Shown here: positions 1 to 5,530 of the stretch, in pieces | Numbering within the stretch: the stretch's first letter is position 1 | Layout: each line of letters starts with the position of its first letter | NCBI GenBank assembly: GCA_028717165.1 | Contig: JAQUOK010000110.1 | Span: 1 to 8,173, forward strand | Direction of reading: 5' to 3' | Length of the DNA stretch: 8,173 nucleotides | Source: Victivallaceae bacterium | GTDB lineage: Bacteria > Verrucomicrobiota > Lentisphaeria > Victivallales > Victivallaceae | Notes under the pieces: generated by a model | The model's database searches: none | Told to the model about the DNA's origin: nothing | What the model saw: only the letters and a program-made list of their open reading frames with translations | Translations under genes and position numbers: made by a program

Positions 1-828
1 ACGGGTTCCGACAAGTACCGGCGTACGGTTTGGTTCGGTTTGTCAGCGGTGTTCAAGTATTCAATGATTACTTTTTTCGCACCGTTGCTTTTTATAAAAA
101 AACAGTATTTCATCTGTTTTGGAGCGCTCGCCATTTTCCTGATTATATGCGCGTGGCCGGCTTTTGCCGGATACAATATTATCGAACTTTACGTCCGCTA
201 TGTCGAAGTGATAAGAAATACTGTCGACGGCGGCTGCAATTCTTTTAAACTCGCCGGCCATGACCTGCTCCAGTTCGGTTTTTTCCGTATAAGCTTTTTA
301 AACCTGATCGGCAAGGCTTTCTTTGTAATAACCATGCTCTGGATATTCTGGCGGGAACGCAACAGGAAAGGCACAGGTTTGAACCTGCTGCTGGTGGTTT
401 TCTGTTTTACGATGCTTGTGAGTTACCATCGTCTCTATGACAATATAATAGTCATATTGCTGCTGCTGGTCAAAACCAATTTCCTGATCCGGAGGAAAGA
501 CAGGTTCAACTCATTGATCTGCGGGGCTTTCCTGGCTTTTTACATGATACCTGTTTCATGGATATTCAGAGCCGCTGACCGTTTAGGGAGCAGTCCGCTC
601 CTTGCCGGGATATTTTATACTTCGCCTTTCGGGCAGTTTCAAACAGTACTGCCGGTCATCGCCATAGCGCAGACATTGCTGGGGATTTATCTGTTGTATC
701 TTTATCTGAAGTCGGAAGAAGAATACACGTTTCAACTGCCGGTCAATAATCAGGACAAGGGATATTTGGCGAAAAACGTGGTTCCGGATTCTTCTGTCGA
801 TCTGAATTCAATTTTGCCGTCAAGATAA
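1..828 (+). CDS. C-terminal part of a GT87 (DUF2029)-like integral membrane glycosyltransferase, 5' end outside window
   Basis: The reading frame is open from base 1 to the TAA at 826-828, giving 275 visible residues; the gene starts to the left of the window. The protein is very hydrophobic, with about six likely membrane helices followed by a soluble tail of roughly 40 residues. An early Lys-Tyr followed by a helix and Ile-Lys-Lys, and the later motif SYHRLYDNIIVILLL (about residues 141-155 of the visible part), resemble the C-terminal half of GT87/DUF2029 polyprenol-phosphate-sugar-dependent glycosyltransferases, where a similar Ser/His/Tyr-Asp motif begins a late helix. The family adds mannose or related sugars to envelope glycans at the outer face of the membrane. 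The catalytic N-terminal loop is not in view, so activity and sugar cannot be judged. The TTG at 40 is internal, not a start, because the frame continues upstream with family-like sequence. The 3' end overlaps the convergent kinase gene. It could also be another GT-C fold membrane protein. Confidence 0.6.
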   Translation, partial: TGSDKYRRTVWFGLSAVFKYSMITFFAPLLFIKKQYFICFGALAIFLIICAWPAFAGYNIIELYVRYVEVIRNTVDGGCNSFKLAGHDLLQFGFFRISFLNLIGKAFFVITMLWIFWRERNRKGTGLNLLLVVFCFTMLVSYHRLYDNIIVILLLLVKTNFLIRRKDRFNSLICGAFLAFYMIPVSWIFRAADRLGSSPLLAGIFYTSPFGQFQTVLPVIAIAQTLLGIYLLYLYLKSEEEYTFQLPVNNQDKGYLAKNVVPDSSVDLNSILPSR

Positions 829-1877
829 TTTTCGGTCAGCAGCTTCATGCTGTAGGTGCCCCAGCCCCGGCCTTGGGATTTCGTCGAAAACGCCCGTTTA
901 AAAATATTAAGCTGTACCTTTTCCGTCATAACGTTGGGGTTATGAATGGAGAAAACAACATATCCCCGGTGCTTCCTGCACGCCGCGGTTACCGTCTGTC
1001 CTTTCGCGGAAGCTTCTATGGCGTTCTTCAACATGTTTTCGATAACGCGTGCCAGCAGACGTTCGTCGGACGAAAAACTTACGGGTTCGGAGTCTTCTGA
1101 AACCACAAGATTTATTCCCCGGGTTATTTCCTGATTCCGGTACAGGTCAATGAATTCGTTTAGCAGTTCCAGCGCGTTTACGGGTGATTTGTGGATCATT
1201 ATCGTACCTTCTTCCGCGTAACGCAGGTCGCGCTGCCCGTTGATTTCGTTGAGCAGTTCCCTGCTCACGCCGGAAAGCATGGGAGCGTATTTCCGGTACG
1301 TATCGGGAGAATCGATTAAATCCAGCAGTCCTTTCATGTCCGAAGCCGTATTGGTCAAATCATGGAAAAAAGCCTGTTCCATGGCATTGCGGAATTTTTC
1401 GTCGGCGATATCGCGGATTATCAGAAGCGTATAATCTCTATTTTCCCACGGCTTGGCCGCCCATACCCGGAAATTATAAGACGTTTTTCCATCTTTCGTC
1501 TGAATGCAGCATTCTCCGATGGTTGTATTACCGTAACTCGCCTCCAATACCGCTTTCAGGGCGCCGCATACCTTGCAGACCCTGGAAGTCCCGCAGCCGC
1601 CGGTACTTTCGTTTACCCCGCCGCAGCCAAGGATTTCTCCCGGCCTCAAGCCGACTATTTCTTTCAGGTCTTCTTTTTGCAGAAAATTAAGCAGAGTCCG
1701 GTTGGCGAAAATTGTCTGGCGGTACTCGTTGGTAACTATTATCAAGTCAGAACTGTAGTCATAAATCAGTTTGAGGTTGTCGTCAGAGAGAATTTGCTGG
1801 TACTGCTTTAACACCGCCTCTCTGCACAATCTTTCCGGAGGCGCGAATTCCGTCTGCAGCATTTTTCCGATAAGCAT
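750..1877 (-). CDS. Cytosolic PAS-domain sensor histidine kinase with a four-cysteine cluster
   Basis: A complete 375-residue protein. Residues about 33-158 form a PAS domain (LIYDYSSDLIIVTNEYRQTIFAN) carrying C85, C95, C101 and C104 in the pattern C-x9-C-x5-C-x2-C, framed by RPGEILGC and GGCGTSRVCKVCG. The phosphoacceptor box FFHDLTN puts the likely phosphorylated His at 172 and is of the H-D-x-x-N type. Residues about 265-373 form the ATP-binding domain: N box ENMLKNAIEAS (N281, N285), F-box-like FKRAFSTK, and glycine box GRGWGTYS. The usual Asp-x-Gly G1 box is replaced by SIHNPNVM. There is no signal peptide or membrane helix, so it should sense an internal signal, perhaps redox state or a bound metal or cofactor (inference from the cysteines). 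No response regulator is encoded nearby, so it is an orphan here. The ATG at 1877 follows an AAGGG at 9 bases spacing. Kinase class is confident; signal and partner are unknown. Confidence 0.9.
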   Translation of the reverse strand: MLIGKMLQTEFAPPERLCREAVLKQYQQILSDDNLKLIYDYSSDLIIVTNEYRQTIFANRTLLNFLQKEDLKEIVGLRPGEILGCGGVNESTGGCGTSRVCKVCGALKAVLEASYGNTTIGECCIQTKDGKTSYNFRVWAAKPWENRDYTLLIIRDIADEKFRNAMEQAFFHDLTNTASDMKGLLDLIDSPDTYRKYAPMLSGVSRELLNEINGQRDLRYAEEGTIMIHKSPVNALELLNEFIDLYRNQEITRGINLVVSEDSEPVSFSSDERLLARVIENMLKNAIEASAKGQTVTAACRKHRGYVVFSIHNPNVMTEKVQLNIFKRAFSTKSQGRGWGTYSMKLLTENYLDGKIEFRSTEESGTTFFAKYPLS

Positions 1878-1886
1878 ATACGAAGG

Positions 1887-1891
1887 CCCTT
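1887..1891 (-). promoter_or_regulatory. Ribosome binding site of the PAS histidine kinase gene
   Basis: On the minus strand AAGGG lies 9 bases before the ATG at 1877-1875. It supports this start; the N-terminal residues before the PAS domain then form a short leader of about 30 residues. Confidence 0.6.
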
Positions 1892-1999
1892 ATAATTCAA
1901 AAGACTATAAAGAAATTAACGCGAAATCACGCAAAAACAAGTCTTAATGACACCGAAAATCAGTTTTATCCGATTTTTTATGGAATACAGGGCACAAGA

Positions 2000-2049
2000 G
2001 ACGGCAGTCTATTAATCCTGAAATAAATTTCGGCAAGATATATGCCGTC
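2000..2049. repeat. Widely spaced inverted repeat in the divergent spacer
   Basis: GACGGCA at 2000-2006 is the exact reverse complement of TGCCGTC at 2043-2049. Between them the AT-rich sequence 2018-2034 can form a second stem (CC, a bulged T, GAAAT against ATTTCGG). The element sits in the 257-base spacer between the leftward kinase gene and purB, just upstream of the possible purB promoter. It could be a protein-binding site or part of a structured leader. A 7-base match at this spacing can also arise by chance, so support is weak. Confidence 0.3.
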
Positions 2050-2053
2050 CGCC

Positions 2054-2081
2054 TTGATAATGACTCCAGACAAGCTATCTT
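2054..2081 (+). promoter_or_regulatory. Possible sigma70-type promoter for purB
   Basis: TTGATA at 2054-2059 matches five of six bases of the -35 consensus. After a 16-base spacer comes TATCTT at 2076-2081, four of six bases of the -10 consensus. Transcription would start near 2088, leaving a leader of about 47 bases. The spacer holds no clearly better pair for the plus strand. The call rests on consensus matching only. Confidence 0.4.
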
Positions 2082-2134
2082 TCATAACAGCGGTTTATTG
2101 AAAAAACGTTAATACAAAAAAGAGTAAACGCTAT

Positions 2135-3571
2135 ATGGAAAATTCAAGCTATCAGAATCCTTTGACCGGAAGATACGCGAGCAGGGAAATGAGTTTCAAC
2201 TGGTCGCCTCAGAAAAAACACGCCACCTGGCGCCGGCTCTGGCTGGCTCTGGCGCAGTCCGAAAAAGACCTTGGTTTGAATATTTCAGATGAACAGATCC
2301 GACAGATGGCGGCGCACCTCGATGATATTGATTTCGACGCGGTCGAGGCCAAGGAAAAGGAACTGCGCCACGACGTCATGAGCCATATCCACGTTTTCGG
2401 TACGCAGTGTCCGGCGGCCATGCCGATAATCCACCTCGGAGCGACCAGTTGTTTCGTCACCGACAATACCGAACTTATCCAGCTCCGCGACGGCATGAAG
2501 ATCATTCGCGCCAAACTCCTTCAACTGCTCAAAATCATGGCGGAGTTCGCTGCTGAACATAAAGCCGTGCCGATGCTCGGTTTCACCCATTATCAGCCTG
2601 CCCAACTGACGACTCTCGGTAAACGCTTTACCCTTTATATGCAGGATCTGCTCTTTGATTTTGAACATCTGCAACCCGAGATCGAAAGACTCCCGTTCCG
2701 CAGCGTGAAGGGCACTACCGGCACCCAGGCGAGTTTTATGTCGCTTTTCAACAACGATTCCGAAAAAGTTAAAAAACTCGAAAAAGCGGTAGCCGAAAAA
2801 ATGGGTTTCGAAAAGATCATCGCGGTCAGCGGCCAAACTTACACCCGCAAAATCGATTTCAATATCCTGAGCGTTCTTTCCGGCATCGCCCAGAGCGCGT
2901 ACAAAATGGCCGGCGATATCCGCCTGCTGGCGAATCTGCGGGAAATAGAAGAGCCTTTCGGCAAGAGCCAGATCGGCTCCAGCGCAATGGCCTATAAACG
3001 CAACCCGATGCGCAGCGAAAGGGTTTGTTCGCTGGCGCGTTACGTTATGAGTCTGCCCGCCAACGCCGCCGGCACCCACGCTGCGCAATGGTTCGAAAGA
3101 ACCTTGGACGACTCCGCCAACCGCCGGATAGTTCTGCCGGAAGCGTTTCTGGCGACGGACGTGATTTTGTCACTGCTCATCAATATCAACACCGGTTTAC
3201 AGGTATGGCCGAACGTTATCGCGCGCCGGGTTGCGGCCGAACTGCCTTTTATGGCGACCGAAAACATCATGATGGCGGCGGTCAAGGCCGGAGGCGACCG
3301 CCAGGAACTTCACGAAGCCATTCGCGAACATTCCATGGAAGCAGCGCGCCGGATCAAGGAAGACGGCGGCGACAACGACCTGCTCGACCGGCTGAAAGCC
3401 GATGGGCATTTTGCCCAGATAGCGGATAAGATCGATGATCTGGTTAATCCGGCGGAATTTATCGGGCGCGCCCCCGAACAAGTTACGGAGTTTCTTGAAA
3501 ATCATATTGATCCCGTCCTGGAAAAATACGCTGCGGAACTCAATTCCGGAACTGAAGAAATCAGTGTTTAA
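2135..3571 (+). CDS. purB: Adenylosuccinate lyase, long eukaryote-like form
   Basis: A complete 478-residue enzyme of the fumarase/aspartase superfamily. It cleaves SAICAR to AICAR and adenylosuccinate to AMP, each with release of fumarate, in purine synthesis in the cytosol. Visible marks are RHDVMSHIHVFG (78-89), GATSCFVTDN (102-111), GFTHYQPAQLTT (149-160) with the likely general acid His152, VKGTTGTQASF (191-201), and the superfamily signature GSSAMAYKRNPMRSER (281-296), whose Ser282/283 lie on the catalytic loop. The C-terminal part keeps QWFERTLDDSANRR (318-331) and ELPFMATENI (369-378). The sequence aligns nearly end to end with remembered animal and yeast ADSL/ADE13 and is longer than the roughly 430-residue Bacillus-type enzyme. 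The start is well placed, since similarity begins at residue 6 (YQNPLTGRYAS). The ribosome site is weak (AGAG about 10 bases before the ATG). It stands alone, with no other purine gene nearby. Confidence 0.97.
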   Translation: MENSSYQNPLTGRYASREMSFNWSPQKKHATWRRLWLALAQSEKDLGLNISDEQIRQMAAHLDDIDFDAVEAKEKELRHDVMSHIHVFGTQCPAAMPIIHLGATSCFVTDNTELIQLRDGMKIIRAKLLQLLKIMAEFAAEHKAVPMLGFTHYQPAQLTTLGKRFTLYMQDLLFDFEHLQPEIERLPFRSVKGTTGTQASFMSLFNNDSEKVKKLEKAVAEKMGFEKIIAVSGQTYTRKIDFNILSVLSGIAQSAYKMAGDIRLLANLREIEEPFGKSQIGSSAMAYKRNPMRSERVCSLARYVMSLPANAAGTHAAQWFERTLDDSANRRIVLPEAFLATDVILSLLININTGLQVWPNVIARRVAAELPFMATENIMMAAVKAGGDRQELHEAIREHSMEAARRIKEDGGDNDLLDRLKADGHFAQIADKIDDLVNPAEFIGRAPEQVTEFLENHIDPVLEKYAAELNSGTEEISV

Positions 3572-3644
3572 AAAAACAGCCTCTTCTGCATTTTATGGGT
3601 TTTTCAATGGTTTGCGCCATAAACAAGCTCAAAAATCGAAAAAA

Positions 3645-3725
3645 GTGAAACTCCCCGTGGCAAGTCACGGGGTAGCTTTCAGAGCAGTTTCCCTTGAAGC
3701 TGCTTAGGTAGTCGTCACTGAAACA
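3645..3725 (+). ncRNA. Cluster of nested hairpins after purB, unidentified structured element
   Basis: Three pairings stand close together. First, CCCCGTG (3653-3659) pairs with CACGGGG (3666-3672) around a 6-base loop. Second, AGCAGTTTC (3683-3691) pairs with GAAGCTGCT (3696-3704) around CCTT, nine pairs with one G-U. Third, TTTCAG (3677-3682) can pair with CTGAAA (3718-3723), enclosing the second hairpin; its TTTC could instead pair with GAAA at 3647-3650, so the two are alternatives. There is no T-run directly after either hairpin on the plus strand, so this is not a standard terminator. It starts about 75 bases after the purB stop. It could be a 3' UTR element, a small RNA, a REP-like palindromic unit, or an end remnant of an IS200/IS605-type element, which carry subterminal hairpins. 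The strand and the RNA assignment are inferred; only the base pairing is seen. Confidence 0.3.
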
Positions 3726-3737
3726 AGAACTTGATGC

Positions 3738-3787
3738 AAAAAAACAACTTTTTGGACCAGTCCAATAAAAATGGTCTAAAAAGTTGT
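3738..3787 (-). terminator. Strong intrinsic terminator of the tRNA-Ala gene
   Basis: On the minus strand a 16-pair stem with one G-U (arms 3787-3772 and 3759-3744, beginning ACAACTTTTTAGACCA) with a 12-base loop is followed at once by a run of seven T (complement of 3744-3738). It lies about 15 bases past the tRNA 3' end, right for ending that transcript. On the plus strand the stem is preceded by A7 and not followed by T, so it does not serve purB. Confidence 0.85.
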
Positions 3788-3802
3788 AGGTCGTACAGAT
3801 AG

Positions 3803-3876
3803 TGGAGCTGGAGGGACTCGAACCCTTGACCTATACGTTGCGAACGTATCGCTCTAGCCAGCTGAGCTACAGCCCC
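3803..3876 (-). tRNA. tRNA-Ala (anticodon CGC)
   Basis: The minus strand reads as a full 74-base cloverleaf. The acceptor stem is GGGGCTG against CAGCTCC, with the G3-U70 pair that marks alanine tRNAs. The D arm is GCTC/GAGC with a 9-base loop. The anticodon stem ATACG/CGTAT encloses TTCGCAA, so the anticodon is CGC and reads GCG. The T arm has loop TTCGAGT and stem AAGGG/CCCTC, with one A-C mismatch at its base (49-65). The discriminator base is A. The CCA end is not encoded (CTA follows), so it must be added after transcription. It is a single gene with its own promoter-like sequence and terminator, lying between two plus-strand genes. Confidence 0.95.
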
Positions 3877-3885
3877 GTTATAATA

Positions 3886-3913
3886 AATTTACAATATGAA
3901 TATGAAAATTCAA
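3886..3913 (-). promoter_or_regulatory. Possible promoter of tRNA-Ala
   Basis: On the minus strand TTGAAT (3913-3908) and TAAATT (3891-3886) are separated by 16 bases, and the tRNA 5' end is 9 bases further on. The region is very AT-rich, so other registers such as the later TATTAT are possible. Confidence 0.4.
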
Positions 3914-3984
3914 ACTAAATTAAACTAAAGTTTCGATAGTTCCAGTTGACCGACACCCCGTAAAATTCGTTTTCGTGCCCAACC

Positions 3985-4009
3985 CTGATAAATGTATTTG
4001 ATTTATCGG
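3985..4009. repeat. Inverted repeat overlapping the likely pepD promoter
   Basis: GATAAAT (3987-3993) and ATTTATC (4001-4007) are exact reverse complements around a 7-base spacer; one G-T and one C-G pair extend the stem to nine. T5 follows at 4010-4014. It covers the candidate pepD -35 box, the usual place for a repressor operator. Because of the T-run it could also be a weak terminator for rightward transcription coming from the purB side. Confidence 0.45.
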
Positions 4010-4026
4010 TTTTTCCGAGCTACATT
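3998..4026 (+). promoter_or_regulatory. Possible sigma70-type promoter of pepD
   Basis: TTGATT (3998-4003) and TACATT (4021-4026) each match four of six consensus bases and have the ideal 17-base spacing. Transcription would begin near 4033, leaving a short leader that contains the ribosome site at 4039. The -35 box sits within the inverted repeat at 3985-4009. Confidence 0.4.
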
Positions 4027-4038
4027 AGTACTAAAAAC

Positions 4039-4044
4039 GAGGAG
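4039..4044 (+). promoter_or_regulatory. Ribosome binding site fixing the pepD start
   Basis: GAGGAG lies 7 bases before the ATG at 4052. The longer frame starting at the ATG at 3992 has no such site, lies within an inverted repeat, and adds 20 residues with no counterpart in the family. Confidence 0.8.
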
Positions 4045-4051
4045 ACTGGCA

Positions 4052-5500
4052 ATGGCAACAGAAACAGATAAACTTGAACCGCGGGAACTTTGGGATATTT
4101 TCTTTCAAATCTGCAATATCCCGCATCCTTCCGGTCATGAAGAAGCCATTTGCGATTTCCTGTTTAAAAAAGCGGCAGCTGCCGGTCTTGCCGCCCGTAA
4201 AGACAAAAACAATAACCTTCTGATCGTGAAACCGGCGTCAAAAGGCCGTGAGCAGGCAAAAACCGTTATCCTGCAAAGCCACCTGGATATGGTTCCCCAG
4301 AAGGATGAAGATCACGAATTTGATTTCAAAACGGATCCGATAAAGCCCCGGCTTGACGGCGAATGGCTTTGCGCTGAAAAAACCTGCCTGGGAGCCGATA
4401 ACGGTATCGGCATCGCCGCCGCGATGGCGATCATGCTCGATGATAAACTTTTGCATGGCCCTTTACGGGCGCTGTTCACCACCGAAGAAGAAACCGGTCT
4501 GGCGGGCGCTAAAAAACTGGCAAAGGATTTTCTGGAAGGAGACATTCTGCTGAATCTGGATTCCGAAAATGAAAACATTATTTATGTCGGTTGTGCCGGC
4601 GGCACCAGTCTGTCAAGCGATTTCATGATCGAATGGACCGAACCGCATCCGGGCTTCAAGGCTTATAAAATAGAAGTTTCCGGCCTGCCGGGCGGACATT
4701 CCGGCTGTGACATTCACAAAAACCGCGGTAATGCGATCAAACTGCTTGTCGATCTGCTCAAAAACGTTTCGGAGGTCATCGAACTGCAGATATCGATGCT
4801 TGACGGCGGTACTCTGGACAACGTTATTCCAAGCGGGGCGTTCGCAATAGTTACGCTACCGGAGGAAGAAAGCGAAGTGCTTATCGAGGCGACCCGCATG
4901 TTCGCTTCCGGCGCCAGAGCCCAGTACGATTACAAACACCCGATAATGGAAGTCGCCGAAAGCTGGTATACGCCGACAAAGGTCTGGACCGGGGCGTTCG
5001 CCAAAAAAGTACTTAACGTGCTGGCCGAATGTCCTCACGGAGTTATCGCCATGAGCAGAAGCATGCCGGGAATAGTCAAGACTTCCAATAATCTGGCGGT
5101 GCTGGAAACCTCGATGAATAAACTCAGGGTAAAAAATTCCCAGCGCAGTTTTTATGCGGACGACCTTGAGGAACTGACTAACCGGATAAGTGATCTGTTC
5201 GACAATGCCGGAGCTTTGTCATATATCGAAAGCGAATATCCGGGCTGGGCTCCGAATAACGATTCGGAAATCGCCGCGATCGTTTCCGAAGTTTATGAAG
5301 ACGCCGGGAAAAAAGCCGATAAAAAGGTCATTCATGCCGGTCTTGAGTGCGGCATAATCAGTTCGCTGAGCCCCAAACTGGATATGATTTCACTGGGGCC
5401 GACCATCATAAATCCCCATTCTCCCGCGGAACGCGTCAACATCCGTTCGGTTAAAAATTTCTACAATCACATCCGGGCAATTCTGCAACGCATAAAATAA
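4052..5500 (+). CDS. pepD: Aminoacyl-histidine dipeptidase (peptidase D, M20 family)
   Basis: A complete 482-residue cytosolic metallopeptidase, almost the length of E. coli PepD (485). It hydrolyses Xaa-His dipeptides such as carnosine, and many other dipeptides, in peptide turnover. The opening ELWDIFFQICNIPHPSGHEE is typical. The two-zinc site is intact: His78 and Asp80 (QSHLDMVPQ), Asp116 (LGADNGIG), Glu146 (catalytic base) and Glu147 (TTEEETG), Asp170 (NLDSE) and His456 (NPHSP). The lid/dimerisation domain follows at about residues 185-390 with GLPGGHSGCDIH (211-222) and DGGTLDNVIP (251-260). The ending HAGLECG (428-434) and SLGPTI (447-452) is also diagnostic. It has its own candidate promoter and strong ribosome site, so it is probably transcribed alone. 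It converges on the CBM9-like gene, with only 30 bases between stops and no clear terminator. Family assignment is very secure; exact substrate range is not. Confidence 0.97.
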   Translation: MATETDKLEPRELWDIFFQICNIPHPSGHEEAICDFLFKKAAAAGLAARKDKNNNLLIVKPASKGREQAKTVILQSHLDMVPQKDEDHEFDFKTDPIKPRLDGEWLCAEKTCLGADNGIGIAAAMAIMLDDKLLHGPLRALFTTEEETGLAGAKKLAKDFLEGDILLNLDSENENIIYVGCAGGTSLSSDFMIEWTEPHPGFKAYKIEVSGLPGGHSGCDIHKNRGNAIKLLVDLLKNVSEVIELQISMLDGGTLDNVIPSGAFAIVTLPEEESEVLIEATRMFASGARAQYDYKHPIMEVAESWYTPTKVWTGAFAKKVLNVLAECPHGVIAMSRSMPGIVKTSNNLAVLETSMNKLRVKNSQRSFYADDLEELTNRISDLFDNAGALSYIESEYPGWAPNNDSEIAAIVSEVYEDAGKKADKKVIHAGLECGIISSLSPKLDMISLGPTIINPHSPAERVNIRSVKNFYNHIRAILQRIK

Positions 5501-5530
5501 TCGTTACTGAAAAACCTTAGCGGATAATTT

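Noticed and set aside
40..42. TTG as start of the membrane protein at the left edge
   Set aside because: The frame is open to base 1 and the upstream residues continue the family-like sequence, so the gene is truncated by the window.
1362..1811. Plus-strand frame of 149 codons inside the kinase gene
   Set aside because: It is antisense to the PAS and H-box coding region and has no recognisable domain.
2285..3088. Long open frame of 267 codons on the minus strand inside purB
   Set aside because: It lies wholly antisense to a strongly conserved enzyme and its product resembles no family; it reflects the codon bias of purB.
3744..3787. Terminator for purB on the plus strand
   Set aside because: The stem is strong but has no T-run on that strand; the T7 is on the minus strand, after the tRNA.
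3803..3876. tRNA gene as an attachment site of an integrated element
   Set aside because: I saw no second copy of the tRNA 3' end in the window, and no integrase or phage gene.
3911..3929. Short tandem repeat AAACTAAATT/AAACTAAAG
   Set aside because: Two imperfect units in AT-rich DNA; too short to distinguish from chance.
3992..4051. Upstream ATG that would lengthen pepD by 20 codons
   Set aside because: It has no ribosome site, lies in an inverted repeat and upstream of the likely transcription start, and adds residues not seen in PepD; the ATG at 4052 has GAGGAG at 7 bases.
5501..5530. Bidirectional terminator between pepD and the CBM9-like gene
   Set aside because: The 30-base gap contains no convincing stem with a T-run.
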